A DNA stretch of 64,000 bases, from positions 1,488,001 through 1,552,000 of the forward strand of contig NZ_JOMR01000001.1 in the NCBI RefSeq assembly GCF_000711195.1. Direction: 5' to 3'. Numbering within the stretch: position 1 is the first letter of the stretch; every line of letters starts with the position of its first letter. Source of the DNA: Thiomicrospira pelophila DSM 1534. GTDB taxonomy: Bacteria > Pseudomonadota > Gammaproteobacteria > Thiomicrospirales > Thiomicrospiraceae. This document shows positions 48,601-57,817 of the stretch, in pieces. A program made the translations under genes and the position numbers. The notes below the pieces were generated by a model. The model was not told the origin of the DNA. It made no database searches and was given only the letters and a program-made list of their open reading frames with translations.

Positions 48601-49206
48601 ATGACGCTTGATTCACCTCAAATCTTACTGGCTTCTAGCTCACCTTATCGCCGCCAACTACTTGAAAAACTCGGCTTAACTTTTAACTGTGAATCGCCTG
48701 ACATAGACGAAACTGCGCATGAACACGAAACTGTGCGCGAGATGGTTGAACGACTTTCCCTAAAAAAAGCGCAAGCTCTCGTCCAGCAACACCCTAGTAA
48801 AATCATTATCGCATCCGACCAAAGCGCCAGTTTAAATGATCAAGCCCTGGGCAAACCAGGTAGTTTTGAAAAAGCCTTTGAGCAACTTAAAGCTCAGCAA
48901 GGCCAAGTCATTTGCTTTTATACAGGCCTGGTGGTTTATAACCCGCACGATCAAACTTACTTGAGTGCTCTCGATATCACCAAGGTTCACTTTCGCGAAC
49001 TGAGCGACCAGCAAATTCGCAACTACCTACTGACAGAGCAACCTTATGATTGCGCCGGCAGCTTTAAATCTGAAGGCTTAGGTATCACGCTTTTTAGCAA
49101 AATCGAAAACCAAGACCCTAATGCATTGATTGGCTTACCACTGATTGAGCTGGTTAACCTGCTATCTCAAGCTGGCCTCAGCCTACCATTAGATCCAAGC
49201 CGCTAA
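48601..49206 (+). CDS. Maf-like nucleotide pyrophosphatase (YceF type)
   Basis: A 201-residue Maf/HAM1-fold pyrophosphatase acting on methylated or non-canonical nucleotides. LLASSSPYRRQLLEKLGL is the family start, ASDQSASL the metal-binding Asp motif and YDCAGSFKSEGLG the C-terminal signature. By position between yceD and rluC it is the YceF homologue. AAAGGA precedes the ATG. Its 3' end overlaps the convergent HAD gene by 4 bp. Confidence 0.9.
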   Translation: MTLDSPQILLASSSPYRRQLLEKLGLTFNCESPDIDETAHEHETVREMVERLSLKKAQALVQQHPSKIIIASDQSASLNDQALGKPGSFEKAFEQLKAQQGQVICFYTGLVVYNPHDQTYLSALDITKVHFRELSDQQIRNYLLTEQPYDCAGSFKSEGLGITLFSKIENQDPNALIGLPLIELVNLLSQAGLSLPLDPSR

Positions 49207-49862
49207 CTTAGTAACCAGCGACCTAGAGCGCCTAAATCCTCAAAACTCGACATAGGCTCAAAGCTCGCCATTTGTTCTAAAGTATGCACGCCATGACTCA
49301 TCGCCACTCGAGGCATATGAATGGCCTGCGCCATCTGCATATCAAAACTGGTATCACCCACCATAACCGCTTGAGAAACATCCATATTGCTAAACTCCAA
49401 AATCTGCTTAAGCATTAACGGATCAGGCTTTGAAGCCGACTCAACTGGGGTACGTGTAATGTGAAAGTAAGGCTCAAAACCGGTCAAAGCCAATACCGCA
49501 TCCAATCCTGTTCGGCTTTTACCTGTCGCGACCGCTAGCTTAACTCCCCGCCCATGTAACTCGGATAACAACTCCTGCGCCCCTTCATAAGGCTGCATGT
49601 CCACCACTGAATCATGCAAAAAATGCTGCGTATAAGCTTTTGCCACTTCGACCACCAGGCCTGACTCAACCCCTGGATAAAGCTGATGAATGGCATTATC
49701 AAGACTCAAACCTATTATTTGTTTTGAATCGTGACGAGGTAAAACGGGTAAACCACAAATTTGAGCGGCCGACTGGATTGCATCAACAATCCGCGCTTCC
49801 GAATTCATCAAAGTGCCATCCCAGTCAAAAATAACTAAATCAAAACGGCGTGCTTTGGACAT
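49203..49862 (-). CDS. HAD-superfamily phosphatase (Gph-like)
   Basis: A 219-residue HAD hydrolase, subfamily IA: nucleophile D13 and acid D15 in IFDWDGTLMNSE, Thr in AVATGKSR, Lys in ESASKPDP and MVGDTSFDM as motif IV. It resembles phosphoglycolate and pyrophosphatase types; the substrate is not defined by sequence. Its ATG overlaps the rluC stop (TAATG). E. coli has no gene at this point, so it is an insertion into the conserved rluC-yceF interval. Confidence 0.88.
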   Translation of the reverse strand: MSKARRFDLVIFDWDGTLMNSEARIVDAIQSAAQICGLPVLPRHDSKQIIGLSLDNAIHQLYPGVESGLVVEVAKAYTQHFLHDSVVDMQPYEGAQELLSELHGRGVKLAVATGKSRTGLDAVLALTGFEPYFHITRTPVESASKPDPLMLKQILEFSNMDVSQAVMVGDTSFDMQMAQAIHMPRVAMSHGVHTLEQMASFEPMSSFEDLGALGRWLLS

Positions 49863-50797
49863 TATCTAGCCTCAAGTGTCTTTATTATGTTTTTAAAATC
49901 GACAAACAAGGGAGCCTCTATAAATAACTTTTCCCCCGTTGCTGGGTGCGTAAACCCAAGCTTTTGCGCATGCAAAGCCAAGCGCGCCATACCTAGTTTC
50001 TTAAAGCTGGCGTTAGCGACTTCTGATCCGTATTTATCATCACCAATAATCGGACACCCAACAGCTTGAGCATGAACACGAATCTGATGGGTTCGCCCCG
50101 TAATCAACTTAACTTCAACCAAGGCGGCATCACTAAACTGATTTAGCACTTTAAAGAAACTCACACTAGGCTTACCTTCCGGCGAAACTTCAACCATGCG
50201 CTCACCTGAGCGTAAGGTATTTTTCAGCAAAGGCAAATCTACCTTATATTTATCTTTTGGCCAAGCTCCAGCAACCAAAGCTAGATAATATTTTTCTACC
50301 TGGTCTTCTCGAATTTGGCGATGCAGGTCTCTTAGTATGGAGGTTTTTTTAGCCAGGATAATCGCCCCTGACGTATCTCGATCTAAACGATGTACCAGCT
50401 CAATCCGGCGCGCCTCTGGGCGCAAGTTACGGATCAACTCAATCAATCCCCAGCTAACGCCACTTCCGCCATGCACTGCAATACCAGAAGGCTTATTTAC
50501 AACAATTAAGTCAGAATCCTCATACAAAATATGTTGCGCAATCTTGTCCTGCTGCGTGCGTGGTGGCTTGACAGTTTGTCCTGCTTCCGCTGTTACAACC
50601 GGAGGAATTCGCACCACATCACCCGTCTGGACACGCACATTGGGTTGAGATCGCCCTTTATTTACTCGCACCTCACCCTTTCGAATAATGCGGTAAATCA
50701 GCATCTTAGGCACTTTTCGTAAATGCTTCAGCAAAAAGTTATCCAACCGCTGCCCGGCTTCATCCTCGGTCACTTCAACCCATCTCACACCCGACAT
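49862..50797 (-). CDS. rluC: 23S rRNA pseudouridine synthase RluC-like
   Basis: Pseudouridine synthase of 311 residues with an N-terminal S4 RNA-binding domain (GQRLDNFLLKHLRKVPKMLIYRIIRKGEVRVN) and a catalytic domain with Asp in ELVHRLDRDTSGA and GRTHQIRVHA. The start at 50797 is chosen because the family begins just before the S4 domain; the frame stays open to 50908. It is divergent from rne, as in E. coli. Confidence 0.92.
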   Translation of the reverse strand: MSGVRWVEVTEDEAGQRLDNFLLKHLRKVPKMLIYRIIRKGEVRVNKGRSQPNVRVQTGDVVRIPPVVTAEAGQTVKPPRTQQDKIAQHILYEDSDLIVVNKPSGIAVHGGSGVSWGLIELIRNLRPEARRIELVHRLDRDTSGAIILAKKTSILRDLHRQIREDQVEKYYLALVAGAWPKDKYKVDLPLLKNTLRSGERMVEVSPEGKPSVSFFKVLNQFSDAALVEVKLITGRTHQIRVHAQAVGCPIIGDDKYGSEVANASFKKLGMARLALHAQKLGFTHPATGEKLFIEAPLFVDFKNIIKTLEAR

Positions 50798-50918
50798 AAC
50801 GCCCACCAAAAAATTAAAATGACTCGCAATTTTAGCCGAAAGCCGCTCATTTTTCCGAAAAACTCGCGCGCCTTTTAACTTTAATAACCATAACAATGGC
50901 CAACACACGTATTAAGCA

Positions 50919-50947
50919 TTGCACCTGACCCCAAGGGGTGCTATATT
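50919..50947 (+). promoter_or_regulatory. sigma-70 promoter of rne
   Basis: TTGCAC (50919-50924) and TATATT (50942-50947) with a 17-bp spacer, about 500 bp upstream of the rne start. The long leader parallels the E. coli rne leader of about 360 nt used for autoregulation. Confidence 0.7.
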
Positions 50948-51225
50948 GCGCAAGCCTAGTGTAAATAACATAGGCAAGCAGAAATTCCGCGAAGCACAAA
51001 CGCGATGATTTAAACAAAACAGTTTTTTATCCATCCGGCAAGCGGTTGATCTAGAAGACATTATTGAGTACTAAGCATATCAGGCCGCCTAAGCGCACTC
51101 GCCTATTGATGCTCATAAAGATATGAACGCGCCGCCCACACAAATGGACGTAAGACGCTTCAGCTTTATCAGCACGATATGTAACAAGACATGCAAACAA
51201 GGTGAAACATACTTGTTTAGACTAA

Positions 51226-51255
51226 GAGCTTAGCGCAGCACAAAACGCTAAGCTC
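51226..51255 (+). promoter_or_regulatory. hairpin in the rne leader
   Basis: GAGCTTAGCG and CGCTAAGCTC form a perfect 10-bp stem with a 10-nt loop, without a T run. It is a candidate for the autoregulatory element bound by RNase E; function is inferred by analogy to the E. coli leader stem-loops. Confidence 0.5.
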
Positions 51256-51455
51256 GACAAAAACGATGAATAACGCTCTAACAGCGCTCGAACCAAATCA
51301 TGAACCTATTTTCATGTTAACTTTTGTTGTTAGCCGGACGAGAACCATTAGAACCTTATTCCTCAAGAAGTCTAACCTTCACCCCTGCATCCCTCTGCTA
51401 TTAGATCTCAACTTCTACGTCAGCCCCAAGCCCTAACATTGACAAAGAGAACAGC

Positions 51456-53660
51456 ATGAAAAGAATGCTTATAAATGCCACGCAAGCTGAAGAGTTACGC
51501 GTAGCCCTGGTTGACGGACAAACCCTATACGACTTAGACATCGAAACCCCGCACCAAAAGAAGAAAAAGGCCAACATTTACAAAGGCGTTATCACACGCA
51601 TCGAACCTAGCCTAGAAGCGGCATTTGTTGACTACGGCGCAGATCGTCACGGCTTCCTTCCTTTCAAAGAAGTCGCTGAAGAATACTACCCAAACAATAC
51701 CAACGACAACAACTTGTCGATTCAGCAAGTCCTAAAAGAAGGCCAAGAGCTGATTATCCAAGTTCAAAAAGAAGAACGTGGCAATAAAGGTGCAGCTCTA
51801 ACCACTCAAATCACTTTGGCCGGGCCTTATGTCGTCATGATGCCGAACAACCCAAAATCAGGTGGGATTTCTCGCAGAATTGAAGGGGATGAACGTTCTG
51901 ACTTGCGTGACACTTTAAAAGACATCGACATCCCTGATGGCATGGGCTTAATTGTCCGCACGGCTGGTGTAGGCAAAAGCCCAGAAGAGCTTCAATGGGG
52001 GATTAACTATTTAATCCAGCTTTGGGATGCAATTAAACAAGCGGCTAATGAAAAATCAGCCCCCTTCTTAATTCATCAAGAATCTGACATTGTCACCTTA
52101 GCTATACGCGATTATTTACGCCAAGACATTGGTGAAATTCTAATTGACGACATGGACACTTTTCACCGCGCTCGCGACTTCATCCAACAAGTTATGCCCC
52201 AGCACGTGCAAAAAGTGAAACCTTATCAGGATAAAATTCCGCTCTTCACACGCTTCCAAATAGAATCGCAAATAGAATCGGCTTACCAGCGAGAAGTCAT
52301 TTTGCCATCTGGCGGCGTGATCGTAATTGACATGACCGAAGCTTTGACCTCGATTGACATCAACTCTAGTCGCTCAACCAAAGGCGGCGACATTGAGGAA
52401 ACGGCTTTCCATACCAACATGGAAGCGGCTTGCGAAATTGCTCGTCAACTACGTCTAAGAGACTTGGGCGGATTAGTGGTGATTGACTTTATTGACATGC
52501 ATTCATCGCGCCACCAACGTGAAGTTGAGAACCAAATGCGTGATGCCGTCGTGAATGACCGTGCTCGTGTACAAATTGGCAAAATTTCGCGTTTTGGCCT
52601 GCTTGAAATGTCACGTCAACGCTTACGCCCTTCTATTGAAGAATCGAGCCAAATCGTCTGCCCTAGATGTAATGGTGTTGGCGTTATTCGAGGTGTAGAG
52701 TCGCTTGCGCTTTCTATCTTGAGGTTGCTAGAAGAAGAAGCCATGAAAGAAGGAACTCGTCGTGTCACGGTTCAATTACCCGTTGATGTCGCAACCTTTT
52801 TGCTAAATGAAAAGCGCAGCCAAATCATCAAAACCGAAGATCGCTATGATTTACACATTTTGATTGTTCCAAATGAACATTTAGAAACCCCACACTACCT
52901 GATTGAGCGCACTCGCAATGGTGAAGAGCCCACTCATAGCAGCAGCTATGAAGCAAAATCTATTATCACTCAAGAAATACCTAGCGTGGAAAAACCGCTC
53001 TCTCAAAAAGAAGAGCCTGCGATTAAAAACATACAACCTTCTGCGCCTCCACCCGCTCAAGTCGGCGAGAAACCATCGCAACCAGGCCTGCTAGCCAAAC
53101 TATGGAATTGGTTATTTAAACAACCAAAACCTGCGGCCCCCAAAAAAACCAAGCCAACTGAAAGAACTTCAAATCGCTCTCAAAATGCGCGTAAGAACAA
53201 CAATCGTCGCCGAGGAAATGGTCGCAAACGTAACAACGAAAATGACACGACCACGGGCAATGTAGAGTCAACAAGAGATACCAAATCAAATCAGCAGACA
53301 GAACGCTCAAGAAATCGCAGTAGAAACGATAACTCAAAGCGCAACCAGTCTAATGACGGTGCAAGAGAATCTTCTCGTGATGAGCAGGCTAACAAGTCAA
53401 CTCCACAAAAGCCAAATCATGCAGAAAATACAAAACCAAGTAATACTTCTCACGAGTCGGCCGTTGATCAAAAATCAACCAATGTGAATGACCAGCAAAC
53501 CAACGATGATGCCAACAAGAAAGGCCCGCGTCGTCGCAGTCGATACAACAGTCGCAGTTCACTAAACCGCAGACGCGCACCTAGAGATGCTGAAAACATT
53601 AGTGTTGCAAACCTAGGCACAAGTGACAAAACTGAATCCGATTCAAGTTCATCAACTTAA
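51456..53660 (+). CDS. rne: ribonuclease E
   Basis: Endoribonuclease of mRNA decay and rRNA/tRNA processing; 734 residues, shorter than E. coli RNase E (1061). An S1 domain (about residues 35-125), the 5' sensor and DNase I-like core with VIDMTEALTSIDINSSRS and LVVIDFIDM (metal-binding Asp residues) and the zinc-link CPRCNGVG are complete. The tail after about residue 500 is disordered, Asn/Arg/Lys-rich, with one amphipathic stretch LLAKLWNWLF that could bind membrane; the degradosome scaffold is much reduced. A palindrome near-copy at 53091 encodes PGLL. Confidence 0.94.
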   Translation: MKRMLINATQAEELRVALVDGQTLYDLDIETPHQKKKKANIYKGVITRIEPSLEAAFVDYGADRHGFLPFKEVAEEYYPNNTNDNNLSIQQVLKEGQELIIQVQKEERGNKGAALTTQITLAGPYVVMMPNNPKSGGISRRIEGDERSDLRDTLKDIDIPDGMGLIVRTAGVGKSPEELQWGINYLIQLWDAIKQAANEKSAPFLIHQESDIVTLAIRDYLRQDIGEILIDDMDTFHRARDFIQQVMPQHVQKVKPYQDKIPLFTRFQIESQIESAYQREVILPSGGVIVIDMTEALTSIDINSSRSTKGGDIEETAFHTNMEAACEIARQLRLRDLGGLVVIDFIDMHSSRHQREVENQMRDAVVNDRARVQIGKISRFGLLEMSRQRLRPSIEESSQIVCPRCNGVGVIRGVESLALSILRLLEEEAMKEGTRRVTVQLPVDVATFLLNEKRSQIIKTEDRYDLHILIVPNEHLETPHYLIERTRNGEEPTHSSSYEAKSIITQEIPSVEKPLSQKEEPAIKNIQPSAPPPAQVGEKPSQPGLLAKLWNWLFKQPKPAAPKKTKPTERTSNRSQNARKNNNRRRGNGRKRNNENDTTTGNVESTRDTKSNQQTERSRNRSRNDNSKRNQSNDGARESSRDEQANKSTPQKPNHAENTKPSNTSHESAVDQKSTNVNDQQTNDDANKKGPRRRSRYNSRSSLNRRRAPRDAENISVANLGTSDKTESDSSSST

Positions 53661-53675
53661 TCACAGACGTTTCAA

Positions 53676-53700
53676 CCTAAAAGGCTTAGCCTTTTAGGTC
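53676..53700. terminator. hairpin after rne
   Basis: ACCTAAAAGGC, loop TTA and GCCTTTTAGGT form an 11-bp stem between convergent rne and the phosphatase gene. It lacks a clear T run. Confidence 0.6.
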
Positions 53701-53708
53701 TCTACTGT

Positions 53709-54197
53709 TTATGAATTCGACTGGTTCTGCTTTATATGATCTAACAAACCTCTTGAAGCCGCTTCTACCATATCAAAAACATCCTCAAACCCATCAGCTC
53801 CACCATAATATGGATCGGGCACATAATCCTGTCCAAAACCGGGCGCAAACTCCATAAACAACCTTACCTTAGCCTGTAAGTCACTAGGCGCCATCTGCAT
53901 TAAGTTCTGATGATTATCCGCATCCATTGTTAAAACATAATCAAACTCAATTAAATCAGAAAAATCGACCTTTCGAGCACGCAAATCATCCATTTGAATC
54001 CCTCGATTGGCCGCTGTTTGCATGGAGCGACTATCTGGCGGATTGCCAACGTGATAAGCATGAGTGCCCGCTGAGTCAATCACCACCCAGTCCTCCAGTC
54101 CTTCATCTCGAACTAACTTTCTGAACACAGCATGCGCAGTAGGTGATCGGCAAATATTGCCCATACAAACGAATAAAACCGAAACTTTCTGTTTCAT
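53709..54197 (-). CDS. low-molecular-weight protein tyrosine phosphatase
   Basis: A 162-residue cytoplasmic phosphatase with the P-loop C11-x5-R17 (VCMGNICRSPTA) and general-acid Asp in VPDPYYGG. LMW-PTPs next to housekeeping genes usually act on small phosphoproteins or arsenate-like substrates; there is no tyrosine kinase or ars gene nearby. Transcribed alone toward rne. Confidence 0.92.
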   Translation of the reverse strand: MKQKVSVLFVCMGNICRSPTAHAVFRKLVRDEGLEDWVVIDSAGTHAYHVGNPPDSRSMQTAANRGIQMDDLRARKVDFSDLIEFDYVLTMDADNHQNLMQMAPSDLQAKVRLFMEFAPGFGQDYVPDPYYGGADGFEDVFDMVEAASRGLLDHIKQNQSNS

Positions 54198-54248
54198 TAA
54201 ACTCCCCTTCGTTAAAATAGGCTTTTAATTTTACACATATCTTAAGTC

Positions 54249-54893
54249 ATGAACAAAACACAGCCCCCAACAGATTGGATACTTTATGCTGACGAGCACC
54301 TTGTTATTGTAAACAAGCCTAGCGGCCTCTTATCCGTACCTGGAAAAAGTGAGCAAAATAAAGAGTGCGTGCTTACCCACTTACACCAAACACACCCAAG
54401 CGCTCTAATTGTTCATCGATTAGATATGGATACCTCTGGCATTATGCTACTGGCACTAAACAAACAAGCACATCGTTCGCTCAGCATTCAATTTCAAGAC
54501 CGACAAGTGAATAAAAAATACTATGCATTATGCGCAGGAAAGCTACTTGCTGACGAAGGTTACATTCAATTACCTATGCGATGCGACTGGGATAGACGCC
54601 CTAAGCAAATGATCGACTTTATCCACGGACGATCAGCTCAAACACTCTGGCAGAAAATTATCCAGTTTGACGATTATTTTTCTGTCGAGCTCAGTCCAAT
54701 TACAGGACGCTCACACCAATTAAGACTCCATATGAAGTCACTTGGCCACCCTATTCTAGGCGATAATCTCTATGCCGATTCGCTCAGCGTTGCAAATTAT
54801 TCAAGACTGATGCTACACGCTGGAGAGCTTGAGTTTTCACATCCTGAAACGCATCAAAGAATGAAAATCAAAAGTCCTCCAGAGTTTCTATGA
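54249..54893 (+). CDS. rluA: pseudouridine synthase RluA (23S rRNA / tRNA)
   Basis: A 214-residue enzyme without an S4 domain, close to the 219 of E. coli RluA, which modifies 23S rRNA U746 and tRNA U32. Catalytic Asp in IVHRLDMDTSGI, and GRSHQLRLHMKSLGHPILGD. It is divergent from the phosphatase gene. Confidence 0.9.
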   Translation: MNKTQPPTDWILYADEHLVIVNKPSGLLSVPGKSEQNKECVLTHLHQTHPSALIVHRLDMDTSGIMLLALNKQAHRSLSIQFQDRQVNKKYYALCAGKLLADEGYIQLPMRCDWDRRPKQMIDFIHGRSAQTLWQKIIQFDDYFSVELSPITGRSHQLRLHMKSLGHPILGDNLYADSLSVANYSRLMLHAGELEFSHPETHQRMKIKSPPEFL

Positions 54894-55013
54894 TATAACT
54901 GGCATATAAAATGCTGAGATTATATTTAGAATAATTTGTAAGTCCTTGTAAATGGATTCATAATTCATGTAGGTCAAAGTGATACTGACTCAGAATGTTA
55001 AGTGAGGTTTAAA

Positions 55014-55844
55014 ATGACGGATGTTGAAAAAGACGAGTTAGCAAACCAAGAAATGCTAAAAATGCTGGGCGAATCCGAGTCATCAAACAAAGAAGATGAC
55101 TTACTGGATGCTTTGAACGATCTCTCAAACCTGGATGACAACTCTTCAGTTGAGGTCAGCACACCCGAGGACTCACTTGAGCTAGATTCCGATCCCATAT
55201 CATCTGACCTAGAAACTAGCGAATCACTTTTAGACGAAACTGACATCGAAGACTCAGCAGACATCGAAAACTCAGCAGACATCGAAGACTCGGCTGACAT
55301 CGAAGACTCGGCTGACATCGAAGACTCGGCTGACATCGAAGACTCGGCTGACATCGAAGACTCGGCTGACATCGAAGACTCGGCTGACATCGAAGACTCG
55401 GCTGACATCGAAGACTCGGCTGACATCGAAGACTCGGCTGACATCGAAGACTCGGCTGACATCGAAGACTCGGCTGACATCTCTACACAGTCTGTCAATA
55501 CAATGGAAGATGCTATCCATATTGATCAAGATATTCATTCCATTGCCGAAGAACTAAAAGAGACATCAAAAGAAGTAACCAGTCTTGCGTTAGCTACAGC
55601 ACGACAAGCTCAAGAGTCAGCTCAAAAAACGCAAGCGGCTATTGAAGCAACTTTTAGTGCTGCAGAAAAAGCATTCGAAACTGTAAAAAATGCCGGTTAC
55701 ATGCTTAATGAACAAAACTTTGATAAAAACTTATCGGCAGATGAACTCGCTCAGCAACTGCAGGCGATTCGTGAACGAAATCAAACTTTAAAACAAGCTA
55801 GCAGCCAAATAAAAGAACGTTTAGCCGCTCTTAAACTGAAATAG
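55014..55844 (+). CDS. acidic repeat protein of unknown function
   Basis: I do not recognise this family. The 276-residue product has a short N-terminal helix (KDELANQEMLKMLGE), a Ser/Asp/Glu-rich segment, 13 tandem DIEDSA repeats (about residues 77-154) and a C-terminal coiled coil (about 180-276) with ALATARQAQESAQKTQAAIEATF. There is no signal peptide or membrane helix. The ATG follows GTGAGG. It is 57 bp upstream of a membrane coiled-coil gene with a similar AQESA-type helix, suggesting that the two work together. Confidence 0.7.
   Translation: MTDVEKDELANQEMLKMLGESESSNKEDDLLDALNDLSNLDDNSSVEVSTPEDSLELDSDPISSDLETSESLLDETDIEDSADIENSADIEDSADIEDSADIEDSADIEDSADIEDSADIEDSADIEDSADIEDSADIEDSADIEDSADIEDSADISTQSVNTMEDAIHIDQDIHSIAEELKETSKEVTSLALATARQAQESAQKTQAAIEATFSAAEKAFETVKNAGYMLNEQNFDKNLSADELAQQLQAIRERNQTLKQASSQIKERLAALKLK
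55242..55475 (+). repeat. 18-bp tandem repeat, 13 copies, coding DIEDSA
   Basis: Thirteen 18-bp units. Copies 3-13 are identical (GACATCGAAGACTCGGCT); copy 1 ends in TCAGCA, and copy 2 does too and reads DIENSA. Unit length is a multiple of three, so copy-number change keeps the frame. Confidence 0.95.
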
Positions 55845-55901
55845 AATTCACCCTGTTGTTTATAATGACAGGCCAACAATAACTGCAATAGGCATAGGTT
55901 G

Positions 55902-57029
55902 ATGAAAGATATTGCTGATGATCTAATTAATGACTTAGAAGACCTTGAGAACTCTACCGAAGAACTCAATGAGCAAGTTGACCAAGTTGTTAAGAACAAC
56001 GCCACACTAAATAAATATACTGGTGAAACGGCCATGGAGACAGCGGTATTGATGCTGGAAGCTTCTAAAATGGCTCAAGAGTCCGCCATCAGCAGCCAAG
56101 AGTCGGCCAGTGTCAACCTAAAGTTAGCTGGACAACAGCAGCAGCAAATTGACAGCATGCACGATGCAGGCATTTCTTGGCGCCAAACAATTCGGGATGC
56201 CAACTTAGAAATAAAATCATCTCGTGGTTTTTTTGTCGGAATGCTCACCAGTGCGATTATCTTAACTTTAATCGCAGCTGGCTTAATGAGCTGGTTAGTT
56301 TTGATGTCTAAAAACAATCAAGCTGAATCTCAATCTCAACTAATGGATATGATTCAGACTGAATCATCACTCAACCAGCGCCAAGTTAACATGAAGATTG
56401 ATGAGTTGGCTTCGGTTGTTGAAAATGCACTGAGCTACCAAAGAAACGGGGAAAGCAATACTGACAGCAAATCCTCAAAGTCGTCTGGTGAAGAACTGGC
56501 TGAAGGGTCAATCGATGTAAACAATCAACCGGCCGATATTACGAACACCCCCTTAAATGAAAGCCAAACCTCAGCCACCGCACAATTTGATGAAATTCAA
56601 AAAAGCATAGCTAAGAGCTTGAATGAGTATAAAGCTTCCCTAAAAGACCTCGCTAAGGCTAATACCTCAAATATGGACGGTCAAAAGGTTGATCTTGAAC
56701 CTTTAAACAATCAACTTGCTAAAATAGAAAATCTATTGCAAGCTCAGTCGGCTCAAATTGACTCAATCAATAAAAGGCTAGAACGCTCAGTTAAACAGAA
56801 TGTGGCCAACGAAAAACCAGAGCCGTCTGTTGTTAAAAACACAAACAACACCCTAAGCTCCCAGCTAGCTAATATCAAAAAACAACTAGATTCACTACAG
56901 AACCGTCAGAGCGATATCTATACTAACTTACAAAAACTCACTAATGAATTTGCGAAAGTGAAAGAAGAGGCGGCCAATGAAGGTCCCAAGCCCTACAGCT
57001 ATCGCAATCCTTACGAGTATAAACAATAA
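55902..57029 (+). CDS. membrane coiled-coil protein of unknown function
   Basis: I do not recognise this family. The 375-residue product has an N-terminal acidic helix (ADDLINDLEDLENSTEELNEQVDQVV), a helical stretch with MAQESAISSQESASVN, one membrane helix (about residues 110-133, GMLTSAIILTLIAAGLMSWLVLM) and a long C-terminal coiled coil (from about 225 to 360) with KIENLLQAQSAQIDSINKRLE. The tail is Tyr/Pro-rich (KPYSYRNPYEY). The ATG at 55902 is used; a TTG directly before it is also in frame. The pair with the acidic repeat protein might form a membrane scaffold; this is inference. Confidence 0.7.
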   Translation: MKDIADDLINDLEDLENSTEELNEQVDQVVKNNATLNKYTGETAMETAVLMLEASKMAQESAISSQESASVNLKLAGQQQQQIDSMHDAGISWRQTIRDANLEIKSSRGFFVGMLTSAIILTLIAAGLMSWLVLMSKNNQAESQSQLMDMIQTESSLNQRQVNMKIDELASVVENALSYQRNGESNTDSKSSKSSGEELAEGSIDVNNQPADITNTPLNESQTSATAQFDEIQKSIAKSLNEYKASLKDLAKANTSNMDGQKVDLEPLNNQLAKIENLLQAQSAQIDSINKRLERSVKQNVANEKPEPSVVKNTNNTLSSQLANIKKQLDSLQNRQSDIYTNLQKLTNEFAKVKEEAANEGPKPYSYRNPYEYKQ

Positions 57030-57122
57030 GCAAACCCAAGCACTCAAGATTGCCTAAACCTGGCTTAAGTGATAATGTATTTTTTTAATCCAAAATTCAT
57101 TTAAATTCAGTCAGGATAACTT

Positions 57123-57812
57123 ATGATTTCAAACAAGCTAGTTACGCTATCAGCTCTTGCCTTCACCTTCAGTTATGCCCATGCCGCCCCACTTTCAACG
57201 ACCGAACAAAAAGCCAGTTATGCGATCGGTGTTGACCTGGCCAACAACCTGCAAAATCAAGGCATAGATATTCAAGTCGACTCTTTTTTATTAGGCCTTG
57301 AAGACTCTCTAAAAGATAATGAACTAAAGTTAACCAGCGAACAAATGGGGGAATCACTTGATGCCTTCAGAGCCTCTCTTGAAGCTAAACAACAAGCTGA
57401 GCAACAAGCCTTAGCCGATCAAAATAAAAAAGAGGGGGAGGCCTTTCTAGCCAAAAACAAGGTTAAATCAGACATTAAAACTTTGGACTCAGGTTTGCAG
57501 TACCGTGTAATTGAAGAAGGCAAAGGGGCGCACCCTACTGAAAATGACACAATCATTGCGCATTATAAAGGCACCTTGCTGGATGGTACGGAGTTCGATA
57601 GTTCTTACAACCGTAATGCCCCCATCGAATTTAAAATGGATAATGTCATCCTAGGTTGGCAGGAAGCATTAAAACTAATGAAACCAGGTTCAAAATGGGA
57701 AATCTTTGTCCCAGCTCACTTAGCCTACGGCATGCGTGGAGCAGGCAATGTAATTGGACCAAATCAAACGTTAATCTTTGAAATTCACTTCATCTCTACC
57801 GCAGCTGAATAA
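57123..57812 (+). CDS. FKBP-type peptidyl-prolyl isomerase (FkpA/Mip-like)
   Basis: A periplasmic folding factor of 229 residues with a signal peptide ending AHAA, an N-terminal dimerisation helix domain (YAIGVDLANNLQNQGIDIQ) and a C-terminal FKBP domain (about 125-225) containing DGTEFDSSYNRN, VILGWQEALKLMKPGSKW and AYGMRG. The length is the same class as FklB/Mip. An intrinsic terminator follows at once. Confidence 0.93.
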   Translation: MISNKLVTLSALAFTFSYAHAAPLSTTEQKASYAIGVDLANNLQNQGIDIQVDSFLLGLEDSLKDNELKLTSEQMGESLDAFRASLEAKQQAEQQALADQNKKEGEAFLAKNKVKSDIKTLDSGLQYRVIEEGKGAHPTENDTIIAHYKGTLLDGTEFDSSYNRNAPIEFKMDNVILGWQEALKLMKPGSKWEIFVPAHLAYGMRGAGNVIGPNQTLIFEIHFISTAAE

Positions 57813-57817
57813 AAAAA

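Larger units (their letters stand above)
50798..51455. other. rluC-rne intergenic region containing the long rne leader
   Basis: The 658-bp gap holds a sigma-70 promoter (50919-50947), a predicted leader of about 500 nt and a perfect 10-bp hairpin at 51226-51255. A short segment near 51041-51070 reads AVDLEDIIEY, like a ParE/RelE toxin start, but stops follow. I see no complete gene. Confidence 0.6.

Noticed and set aside
55242-55475. CRISPR-like appearance of the tandem repeat
   Set aside because: Units are directly adjacent without spacers and encode an in-frame hexapeptide; no cas genes nearby.
54998-55538. Minus-strand open frames opposite the DIEDSA repeats (Met-Ser-Ala-Glu-Ser-type repeats)
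   Set aside because: They exist only because an 18-bp repeat without stops is open in several frames; the sense gene has a ribosome site and meaningful flanks.
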